Source: an uncultured Sutterella sp. (GTDB taxonomy: Bacteria > Pseudomonadota > Gammaproteobacteria > Burkholderiales > Burkholderiaceae_F). Taken from it: a DNA stretch of 22,308 bases. Every line of letters begins with the position of its first letter. The first letter of the stretch is position 1. Both the position numbers and the translations under genes were made by a program. The notes below the pieces were generated by a model that was given only the letters and a program-made list of their open reading frames with translations, was not told where the DNA came from and did not search any database. Of this stretch, positions 5,656 through 12,488 are shown piece by piece. The stretch is taken from contig CAAGAT010000056.1 in NCBI GenBank assembly GCA_900767875.1, positions 1 to 22,308 of the forward strand, given 5' to 3'.

Positions 5656-7200
5656 ATGTCCCTACTCAAGTCGGCGGCCACGGTGTCCGTCTTTACGCTG
5701 CTCTCGCGCATTACCGGTCTGATCCGCGACATGCTCATCGCCCGTTATTTCGGCGTGTCGGCCGCCACCGACGCCTTTTACGTGGCTTTTCGCATTCCCA
5801 ACATGCTGAGGCGTCTGTTTGCCGAAGGCGCCTTCAGCCAGGCCTTCGTGCCGATGCTCTCGCAGGTCAAGGAGCAGCGGTCTCAAGACGAGCAAAAGCG
5901 CTTTGTCAGCGACGTCTTTACGCTCTTGGGCGCCGCGGTCTTCGTGGCGAGCCTGTTGGGCATTTTGTTTGCGCCCTTTGTGGTCTGGCTCATCGCCTCG
6001 GGCTTTAAGGAAAATCCGGACACCTTTGACCTGGCCGTGCTGCTGACGCGCTGGATGTTCCCGTACATCATCTTCATGAGCCTGGTCTCCTTTGCGGCGG
6101 CCGTGCTCAATACCTGGAAGCACTTTGCGGTGCCGGCCTTTACGCCCGTGCTCCTCAATGTCAGTTTCATCGTTTGCACGCTCTTTCTGATCAATTGGTT
6201 TGCGGTACCGATCTATACCCTCGCCTTTGCCGTGATCGTCGGCGGCGTGCTGCAGCTGGCCATGCAGTTTGCGGCCCTCAAAAAAATCGGCTGCCTGCCG
6301 CATCTTTCCAACCCCTTTAAGGCCTGTGCCAACGACAACGTGCGTCAGGTGCTGCGCCTGATGGTGCCCGCGGTGGTGGGCGTGAGCGTGGCGCCCATCT
6401 CGATTCTGATCAACACGAACATCGCCTCGCATCTGCAAAAGGGGGCCGTGACGTGGCTTAACTACGCCGACCGCCTCATGGAGTTTCCGACGGCCCTTTT
6501 GGGGGTGGCCCTGGGCAGCGTGCTGCTGCCGAGCCTGTCGGCGGCCTTCAACCAGAGCAACCTCGTGCGCTACAACTCGCTGCTGGACCGCGGCCTGCGC
6601 CTCGTGATCCTTCTGGCCGTGCCCGCGGCCGTGGGGCTGGGGTTTCTGGCCGAGGGCCTGGCGGCCGTGCTCTTTCAGGGCAAAAGTTTCGGCGCCTCGG
6701 ACGTACTGATGACGGCCGTGGCCATTGAGGGGTACGCGGTGGGCCTTTTGGGCCTGATCAGCATCAAGATCCTGGCGCCCGCCTTTTATTCGCGTAAGGA
6801 CATCAAAACGCCCGTCAAGGGCGCCATCGCCTCGCTCATCGTCGTGCAGGCCTGTAACCTTGTGACCGTGCCCGCGCTCGGCCACGCCGGGCTGGCCTTG
6901 TCCGTGGGGCTGGGCTCGGTTTTTAACGCCCTCGTTCTGTTTGCGCTGTTGCGCCGCCGCGGCTGGTACACGCCCGCCAAGGGCTGGATCGTCTATGCCG
7001 TGCGTGTTTTGGTCGGCAGCGCCGTCATGGGCGCCTTCCTCATTTGGGCTCAGACGGGTCTGGATTGGGCCGGCATGCAAGCGCTCTGGAGCCGCCGTCT
7101 AGTTCTAGTGGCGGGTGTTATTTTGGGCGCAGCTGTGACATACTTTCTTACACTTGCGATTTTGGGGTGGCGCGGGCGCGAACTGCGCGGCGCCGATTGA
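5656..7200 (+). CDS. murJ: Lipid II flippase MurJ
   Basis: Inner-membrane flippase that moves lipid II from the cytoplasmic to the periplasmic leaflet for peptidoglycan synthesis. At 514 residues it has the normal length and the many hydrophobic segments of a 14-helix MOP-superfamily transporter. Residues known as essential in the E. coli protein fall at matching places: Arg18 and Arg24 (LLSRITGLIRD), Asp39 (AATDAF), Arg52 (MLRRLFAEGAFSQAF) and Arg273 (NYADRLMEFPTALLGVALGS, equivalent to Arg270). The ATG at 5656 gives the standard MSLLKS start although no clear Shine-Dalgarno precedes it. The macro-domain gene follows after 26 bp and may be co-transcribed. Confidence 0.96.
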   Translation: MSLLKSAATVSVFTLLSRITGLIRDMLIARYFGVSAATDAFYVAFRIPNMLRRLFAEGAFSQAFVPMLSQVKEQRSQDEQKRFVSDVFTLLGAAVFVASLLGILFAPFVVWLIASGFKENPDTFDLAVLLTRWMFPYIIFMSLVSFAAAVLNTWKHFAVPAFTPVLLNVSFIVCTLFLINWFAVPIYTLAFAVIVGGVLQLAMQFAALKKIGCLPHLSNPFKACANDNVRQVLRLMVPAVVGVSVAPISILINTNIASHLQKGAVTWLNYADRLMEFPTALLGVALGSVLLPSLSAAFNQSNLVRYNSLLDRGLRLVILLAVPAAVGLGFLAEGLAAVLFQGKSFGASDVLMTAVAIEGYAVGLLGLISIKILAPAFYSRKDIKTPVKGAIASLIVVQACNLVTVPALGHAGLALSVGLGSVFNALVLFALLRRRGWYTPAKGWIVYAVRVLVGSAVMGAFLIWAQTGLDWAGMQALWSRRLVLVAGVILGAAVTYFLTLAILGWRGRELRGAD

Positions 7201-7226
7201 CTTCTTATTTGGTCTGAAAGACTTTC

Positions 7227-7814
7227 ATGATTCCGATTTCCGACGCCGTGCGCAGCCGACTGCGCGTGGTTAAAGCCGACATCACCACGCTGGCCGTGGA
7301 CGCTATCGTCAACTCCGCCGACGCCGATCTGCTCGGCGGCGGTGAGGTGGACAAGGCCGTGCACCAAGCCGCCGGTCCCCAACTGCGCAAGGCCTGCCGC
7401 CGCTACGTGCTCGAGCAGGGGCGCTGCTTTGCGGGCGGCGCCTCCTTGACGCCCGCCTTCAATCTGCCGAGCCGCTTCGTGATTCACGCCGTGGGGCCCA
7501 CCTGGGTGGGCGGCAACGACGGCGAGACGGCCCTTCTGGCGCGCGCCTACGCCCGCAGCTTTGAACTTGCCCGCCTGCACGGCGCCTGCACGATCGCTTT
7601 CCCGGCCATCGCCACGGGCCTTTACGGTTTTCCCAAGCCCATTGCCGCCACGGTGGCTTTGTCCGTGGCCGTGCAGGTGCTCGAACTCGAGCCGCTCTTT
7701 GAATGCGTCACCTTCTGCGCCTTTGACGACGACACGCTGCAGATCTATGAAGCGATGATCGAAGAGGGGTATCAGAATTATCTGGCGCAGGGTCAGCGAA
7801 GACCGCCGGCCTAG
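7227..7814 (+). CDS. Macro-domain protein (YmdB/MacroD-like), altered active site
   Basis: Macro-domain protein of the O-acetyl-ADP-ribose deacetylase/ADP-ribosyl hydrolase type, 195 residues, covering the whole fold. It shows KADITTLAVDAIVNSAD (16-32), the phosphate loop LLGGGEVDKAVHQAAG (35-50), FVIHAVGPTW, and the second loop FPAIATGLYGFPKPIAA. In E. coli YmdB the first loop reads NAANPSLMGGGGVD with catalytic Asn25 and Asp35. Here Asn29 and Asp42 (the YmdB Asp35 position) are kept, but the Asn25 position is Asp32 and one loop glycine is Glu40. ADP-ribose binding may persist with changed catalysis. It lies 26 bp after murJ and no clear ribosome-binding site is seen, so translation may depend on murJ. 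Confidence 0.9.
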   Translation: MIPISDAVRSRLRVVKADITTLAVDAIVNSADADLLGGGEVDKAVHQAAGPQLRKACRRYVLEQGRCFAGGASLTPAFNLPSRFVIHAVGPTWVGGNDGETALLARAYARSFELARLHGACTIAFPAIATGLYGFPKPIAATVALSVAVQVLELEPLFECVTFCAFDDDTLQIYEAMIEEGYQNYLAQGQRRPPA

Positions 7815-7841
7815 TCGGTCTCTTCTTGAGCCTTTGCGCAG

Positions 7842-7870
7842 GCCGCCCTTCGGGGCGGCTTCTCTGTTTG
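7842..7870 (+). terminator. Terminator after the murJ-macro unit
   Basis: GCCGCCC-TTCG-GGGCGGC (7842-7859) is a perfect 7-bp stem with a stable UUCG loop, followed by TTCTCTGTTTG. It lies between the convergent macro and methyltransferase-HNH genes. The T-rich side faces the plus-strand unit. Confidence 0.6.
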
Positions 7871-7880
7871 GGGGCAGACT

Positions 7881-9863
7881 TCAGAATAAGACCGGCGAGG
7901 GCCGGGGAGTCGGCGCCGCTTTGCCGGGCACGCCGTCCCAGCGCTTGGCGCCATACTGTCGGGCGAGCAGGTCGGCTTCGGCCAGAACCGCATCGAATAG
8001 GCGCCCCTGCCAGCCGGTTTCGGGCAGCGGGCTGCCCGTCAGGACGTTTTCGGCCTGGGCGCGCAACAGAGGACCGCAGCCGGCCGCATCCAGGAAACGC
8101 CAGGCGTCAATGATGCGGTGGCGGCTTCGATAAAGCAGATCATTGGAAGGAATCAGGTCCGACTTTTTCAGGTTGGCGTTTTTGCTTGCGAGCACAAGAT
8201 TCCAAAGATCGTTGTTGTGCAGCCGCGACCAGGGCAGCATATGGTCGATATGCATGGAGTCGCGTGTGAGCTTGTTGCCCGTCCAGACGCAGGCACTGCC
8301 GATCCGGCCGGGGTAATCGTCGTAGATGGACTTGGCGATGCCGACGTTGCGCATTTGATCGGGGGGCAACATGATCTCAATGACCTTGCCCAGGTCAAGC
8401 TCGCTCGGATTGGACGGTGCGTTGGCCGAGTATCGGGCCCAATGCACAAGCACGGAGTCGGCCATGCTCGGCGCCGAATAGTTGAGTTCCTTCCAGATGT
8501 CGGCCGGCAAGAGCAACTCCCCATAGCGCTGCGCCAGATCACGAGGGGTCAGGGAACCGCGCGGGCCTTTGCCGGGTCTGACGGTAAAGAGTCTGTTTCG
8601 CGTGCCCGCGGCGGCCGTCTCGCCCAGAGAGTTGCCCGCGTATTTGATCGGCCCGTCCACCAGAGCGTCCGCTGTGGCCGACAGGAGGCGGGAAAAGTGC
8701 TTGTAGCGAGCGTCGGATCTGCCCGCCGTAAAAGCGCCGCTGTAGAACTCTTCGCGAAAGTTGTGCCAGTCCCCGCAGTAATCGCTCATGAGATCCTTGA
8801 GTTTGGCCTCAATGCCCAGCATTCTTCCGGACTGAATCTGACTTGGGGATGCTCCGCCAGCCAGAGAGGGGAGAAAAATCTGCCAGTAGTACGAAATGAC
8901 GCGCTCAATGACGAGGGCTAAGGGAATGGCGACGGTCTCAATCGGCAATCCCTCAGCCGGCCCGCCGACGTAGCGCACGAGCGCCGAACTTTGAATGTTG
9001 ATGTCGCACAAGGAGCGCACCAGCGCGTACTTGTAGCTTGTTGTCTTTCGGTCTGTTTCAAGGATCCCGGTCAGATTGGTGCGTGCCCGCCGACGGCTCT
9101 CGTCCTTGAGAAACACCATCGTGGCCCACGTGCATTCGCGGCCGGCCGCGCCGGCCTTCTCTTGCGTGCTGCGCCAGACTTCGGTGAGGCCAAAGCGATC
9201 CAAGAGCAGGCTGTAGGCCGAAGCGGGGCGCGCAAAGTAGTGCCGTTTGGCTTTGCCTGCCACGGCTTTGTCGCCGGGGTGATCAATGGGCACGCTGACG
9301 ATCAAAGTGCCCGCGGTGCTCAAAGAGGCTTCCAGAAACGAAGCCGTGCGCGTGAGCGCCTCGTCGCTTAAGTGCTGCAGCACCCCGACGGCCAGCACCG
9401 CATCAAAGGGAGCGGTAAAAGGAAGGGCGGAGTCCTCGTCGGGCCTATGGTGCGCCAAAACGTCTTGGGCGTCCTTTAGCCCTGAGGCCGACACGGGAAG
9501 CGGCAGACAAGAGAAGACCGGATTTTGCCCGAGTGCCGCCGAACCCTGAGCCAGATCCCTTGCCCGCGTCAGCATCTCCCCGGAGCCGTCGGTGGCCAGC
9601 ACCCGCATGCCCTGTGCGGCAAGCCAGCGGGCGTCGCGCCCCGAGCCGCAGCCCAGCTCCAAAATCTTGGCACCCTTGACGAGCCAGCGCTCGTACACCG
9701 CTTCAAGGGGCGGCTCGCTTTTCTCCTCGTAGTCGCCGACAAAGCGATCGGCGTCCTGTCCGTAGGCGGCCAGCGTCTCTTCTTCCGTCGACGGAACGGC
9801 CTGCGCCGCGGCGTTGGGCACGTCCGTCGGATCGGGGCAGGCAGCGGTGGGTTGCTTGGGCAT
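7881..9863 (-). CDS. SAM-dependent methyltransferase fused to an HNH endonuclease
   Basis: One 660-residue protein with two enzyme parts. Residues about 55-255 are a class I Rossmann methyltransferase: motif I KILELGCGSGRDARWLA (66-82), acidic residue Asp92 in LATDGS, and FDAVLAVGVLQHLSD (153-167). It lacks the (D/N)PP(Y/F) motif of DNA amino-methyltransferases and looks more like small-molecule or protein types. A middle region (270-500) starts with DRKTTSYKYALVRSLCDI. The HNH nuclease follows: Cys525, HIDHMLPWSRL (Asp540, His541), NLVLASKNANLKKSD (Asn555, Asn564), a Cas9-like spacing. The ATG at 9863 is preferred; the frame is open to GTG at 9923, but that stretch holds the promoter-like palindrome. 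The gene stands alone. A defence or anti-mobile role is possible but unproven. Confidence 0.85.
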   Translation of the reverse strand: MPKQPTAACPDPTDVPNAAAQAVPSTEEETLAAYGQDADRFVGDYEEKSEPPLEAVYERWLVKGAKILELGCGSGRDARWLAAQGMRVLATDGSGEMLTRARDLAQGSAALGQNPVFSCLPLPVSASGLKDAQDVLAHHRPDEDSALPFTAPFDAVLAVGVLQHLSDEALTRTASFLEASLSTAGTLIVSVPIDHPGDKAVAGKAKRHYFARPASAYSLLLDRFGLTEVWRSTQEKAGAAGRECTWATMVFLKDESRRRARTNLTGILETDRKTTSYKYALVRSLCDINIQSSALVRYVGGPAEGLPIETVAIPLALVIERVISYYWQIFLPSLAGGASPSQIQSGRMLGIEAKLKDLMSDYCGDWHNFREEFYSGAFTAGRSDARYKHFSRLLSATADALVDGPIKYAGNSLGETAAAGTRNRLFTVRPGKGPRGSLTPRDLAQRYGELLLPADIWKELNYSAPSMADSVLVHWARYSANAPSNPSELDLGKVIEIMLPPDQMRNVGIAKSIYDDYPGRIGSACVWTGNKLTRDSMHIDHMLPWSRLHNNDLWNLVLASKNANLKKSDLIPSNDLLYRSRHRIIDAWRFLDAAGCGPLLRAQAENVLTGSPLPETGWQGRLFDAVLAEADLLARQYGAKRWDGVPGKAAPTPRPSPVLF

Positions 9864-9879
9864 GATGCAAAGCGAATCG

Positions 9880-9900
9880 GTGGTCAATGACCACACAATA
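9880..9900 (-). promoter_or_regulatory. Palindromic operator at the methyltransferase-HNH promoter
   Basis: GTGGTCA-A-TGACCAC (9880-9894) is a perfect palindrome. On the minus strand it directly follows a -10-like TATTGT (9900-9895), so it would cover the transcription start, 17 bp ahead of the ATG at 9863. No good -35 is visible. The position suggests repression by a dimeric regulator, not identified in the window. Confidence 0.5.
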
Positions 9901-9965
9901 AAACGGGCGGGGCAAAACCGCACGCTCTGCGGCGTTAAAACGGCTCCGTGTTTGTACTGGGGGAA

Positions 9966-10000
9966 GCAAAAAGGCCGGACGCGGCAAAGCGTTCGGCCTT
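9966..10000 (-). terminator. Terminator of the hup-hyp operon
   Basis: On the minus strand AAGGCCGAACGC pairs with GCGTCCGGCCTT (12 positions, one A-C mismatch) around a 6-nt loop, followed by TTTTT. It lies 24 bp after the hypE stop codon and separates the operon from the methyltransferase-HNH gene. Confidence 0.8.
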
Positions 10001-10024
10001 GAGCAAAGGAGCGAAAGAAGGCTC

Positions 10025-11071
10025 TTAGCAGATGCGCGGCAGCGGATCGGAGTTGAGCCAGTCGACCAGGCGCGAGCCGCCGATGGCGGTCTTCATGCTC
10101 ACGATGCCCGGTTCCGTGTCGGTCACGCGGCCGATGAGGGCGGCGTTTTCGCCGTACTTTTGGGCGCGGATGATTTCAAGGGTTTTGTCGGCGACGTCGG
10201 CTTCGACGATCACGATGAGCTTGCCTTCGTTGGCGATGTACAGGGGATCGAGTCCGAGGAATTCGCAGGCCGACTCCACCGCGGGATGCAGCGGAATGGC
10301 TTCTTCCTCAATCGCGATACCCACACCGCTTTGCGCGGCGATTTCGTTCAAGGTGGTGCCCAGGCCCCCGCGGGTGGGGTCGCGCAGCACGTGCACCTTC
10401 TCGCCGAGTTCGGCCAAGAGGGCCTGCGTGATGCCGTTTAGGGGCGCCGTATCGCTTTGCACCTGTGCGTCAAAGCCCAGGCCTTCGCGCTGCGACAGGA
10501 TCGTGATGCCGTGGTCGCCCATGGTGCCCGTCACGACAATGGCGTCGCCCGGCCGGGCCATCTTGCCGCTCACATGGGTGCCGGCGATTTTTTCGCCCAC
10601 GCCCGTCGTGGAGATGAAAAGGCCATCGCCGTGCCCCTTTTCGACCACCTTGGTGTCGCCCGTGACGATGGCCACGCCCGCCTCACGGGCAGCCTCGGCC
10701 ATGGAGCGCACGACGTCGGAGAGGGTCTGCAAGGGCAGGCCCTCCTCGATGATGAAGCTGGCGGACAGATACAGGGGCTTGGCGCCGCACACGGCCACGT
10801 CGTTGACGGTGCCGCACACCGCGAGGCGCCCGATGTCGCCGCCCGCAAAAAAGAGCGGATGCACGACGTGTCCGTCGCAGCTCATTACCGGTTCGCCCTT
10901 AAGGGGCGGCATCACCGCCCCGTCGTGTCCCTGGGCGAGATAAGTGTTTTCAAAGGCGCGCGCAAACACTTCGTCGATGAGCTGCGCGGTGGCGCGGCCG
11001 CCCGCGCCGTGCGTCATGTCGACGATGCCGTGTTTGATGTCCAGGGGCCGGATGTAGTTTTTCTTAGCCAT
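10025..11071 (-). CDS. hypE: Hydrogenase maturation protein HypE
   Basis: Carbamoyl dehydratase that turns the carbamoyl group received from HypF on its C-terminal cysteine into a thiocyanate, the source of the two CN ligands of the NiFe site. It is 348 residues. Visible are the PurM-like ATP-binding features MTHGAGGRATAQLI, GDIGRLAVCGTVNDVAVCGA and VTGDTKVVEKG, and the ending PRIC with the acceptor Cys348. The ATG at 11071 gives MAKKNY and a GGAAAGG site upstream. The frame is open further upstream, but that stretch overlaps hypD and has no HypE character. Last gene of the operon. Confidence 0.96.
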   Translation of the reverse strand: MAKKNYIRPLDIKHGIVDMTHGAGGRATAQLIDEVFARAFENTYLAQGHDGAVMPPLKGEPVMSCDGHVVHPLFFAGGDIGRLAVCGTVNDVAVCGAKPLYLSASFIIEEGLPLQTLSDVVRSMAEAAREAGVAIVTGDTKVVEKGHGDGLFISTTGVGEKIAGTHVSGKMARPGDAIVVTGTMGDHGITILSQREGLGFDAQVQSDTAPLNGITQALLAELGEKVHVLRDPTRGGLGTTLNEIAAQSGVGIAIEEEAIPLHPAVESACEFLGLDPLYIANEGKLIVIVEADVADKTLEIIRAQKYGENAALIGRVTDTEPGIVSMKTAIGGSRLVDWLNSDPLPRIC

Positions 11072-11097
11072 GGCAAAACTGAGCCTTTCCAAATACG

Positions 11098-12216
11098 TTA
11101 GCCGTTGCGGCGGGACTCGTACGAGAAGTAGGCCGCACAGGCGCCTTCGCTCGAGACCATGCAGGCGCCGATCGGATGAATGGGGGTGCAGACCGTCCCG
11201 AAGACCTTGCAGTCGCGCGGCTCCTTTTCGCCGCGCAGGATGGCGCCGCACTCGCAGGCCTTGTTGTCGGGCACGTCGTGCTCGACGAGCGCAAAGCGCT
11301 TTTCGGCGTCAAAGTCGGCGTAGGCGGGCGACAGGGCCAGAGCGCTTTCGGGCAATCGCCCCAAGCCGCGCCAGGCAAAGTCCTTGCGCAGCACAAAGGT
11401 TTCGGCCATGAGGTTCAGGGCCACCGTGTTGCCTTCGGCGGGCACGGCGCGCTTGAATTCGTTTTGAACCTCGGCCTTGCCCGCGTTGGTCTGGCGCACG
11501 AGCATGAGAATCGACAGGAGCATGTCCAGGGGCTCAAAGCCGCAGATCACCACGGGGATCTTCCATTCGTCGACGAACTCACGGTAGGGCTTTTCGCCGA
11601 TCACGGCCGAGACGTGGGCCGGGCCCACGATGCCGTCGATGAAGGGCGCGGCGTCCTTGCCGTGCGAGCGCATGATGTGCGTCATGGCCGCCGGAGTAAT
11701 CACGTGCGAGCACACCACCGAGAAATTCTTGACCTGACGGGCCTTGGCGGCCTTCAGAACCAGGGCGGTCGGTGGCGTCGTGGTTTCAAAGCCGATCGCA
11801 AAGAAAACGATCTGCTTGTCGGGGTTTTCAACGGCAAGGTTCAGAGCGTCCGTGGGCGAATAAACCATGCGCACGTCGGCACCCGCGGCCTTGGCCTTAA
11901 AGAGGGTCATGCCGCCCGAGCCCGGCACGCGCATCATGTCGGCGTAGGTGCACAGGGTCACGTTTTTGTTCATCGCCAGATCGAGGGCCATGTCGACGCG
12001 CCCGATCGGCAGCACGCACACCGGGCAGCCCGGGCCGTGGATCATGCGGATGTTGGAGGGCAACAGGTCACTCAAGCCCCAGCGCGCCAGCACATGCGTG
12101 TGCCCGCCGCAAAACTCCATGTAGCGGTATTTGTGGTCGGCTTTGGCTTCGGTGCGAATGGCCTCTGCGAGGGCACGTGCCTTTTCCTTGTTGCGAAAAT
12201 CGGCGGTGTATTCCAT
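11098..12216 (-). CDS. hypD: Hydrogenase maturation protein HypD
   Basis: Iron-sulfur scaffold that, with HypC, builds the Fe(CN)2CO unit before transfer to the hydrogenase large subunit. It is 372 residues, the usual length. Diagnostic motifs are CGGHTH (36-41), GPGCPVCVLP (Cys64, Cys67), IGFETTTPPTAL, and the C-terminal cysteine cluster CECGAILRG, DCKVFGTVC, IGACMVSSEGAC (Cys321, 323, 336, 343, 352, 360) that holds the 4Fe-4S cluster. It starts 15 bp after hypC and is followed by hypE after 26 bp. Confidence 0.97.
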   Translation of the reverse strand: MEYTADFRNKEKARALAEAIRTEAKADHKYRYMEFCGGHTHVLARWGLSDLLPSNIRMIHGPGCPVCVLPIGRVDMALDLAMNKNVTLCTYADMMRVPGSGGMTLFKAKAAGADVRMVYSPTDALNLAVENPDKQIVFFAIGFETTTPPTALVLKAAKARQVKNFSVVCSHVITPAAMTHIMRSHGKDAAPFIDGIVGPAHVSAVIGEKPYREFVDEWKIPVVICGFEPLDMLLSILMLVRQTNAGKAEVQNEFKRAVPAEGNTVALNLMAETFVLRKDFAWRGLGRLPESALALSPAYADFDAEKRFALVEHDVPDNKACECGAILRGEKEPRDCKVFGTVCTPIHPIGACMVSSEGACAAYFSYESRRNG

Positions 12217-12231
12217 GAATGCACTCCCGGT

Positions 12232-12465
12232 TTAGGCAACGGCGGCGGCCGCGGGGTCGGAGACGGCCTGCATGGCGTTGAGGGTTTCCTGCGCCTTTTC
12301 GGGGTCGATGCGCTGCAGGGCGTAGCCCACGTGCACGACGACCCAGTCTCCCGGAACGACTTCGGGGGTGAGGGTGACGTCGATTTCTTTTTCAACGCCC
12401 GACATTTGGGCGCGGGCTTTGGTGCCCTCAATGGAAACAATCTGTGCGGGTACGGCTAAGCACAT
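12232..12465 (-). CDS. hypC: Hydrogenase assembly chaperone HypC
   Basis: Small chaperone (77 residues) that carries Fe(CN)2CO with HypD and binds the large-subunit precursor. It starts MCLAVPAQIV with the essential Cys2, and keeps EIDVTLTPEVVPGDWVVVHVGYALQRID, the standard HypC/HupF core. The ATG at 12465 follows AAGGA. The last residues (PAAAAVA) are a low-complexity tail. The frame is open much further upstream, but that lies within hypF and is not HypC sequence. It sits between hypF (23 bp) and hypD (15 bp). Confidence 0.96.
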   Translation of the reverse strand: MCLAVPAQIVSIEGTKARAQMSGVEKEIDVTLTPEVVPGDWVVVHVGYALQRIDPEKAQETLNAMQAVSDPAAAAVA

Positions 12466-12488
12466 GGTTCGTTGTCCTTTTCGTGTTG

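Noticed and set aside
5662..7080. A minus-strand open frame of 472 codons antisense to murJ
   Set aside because: Its composition (Gln/His/Arg/Gly-rich) mirrors the reverse complement of hydrophobic murJ codons, with no motif and no ribosome-binding site.
9864..9923. Longer N-terminus of the methyltransferase-HNH protein from GTG 9923
   Set aside because: This stretch contains the -10-like element and a perfect palindrome, and the extra 20 residues (RFCPARFIVWSL...) resemble no methyltransferase N-terminus.
11176..12459. A plus-strand open frame of 427 codons antisense to hypD and hypC
   Set aside because: Shadow of hypD/hypC; low-complexity sequence with no recognisable domain.
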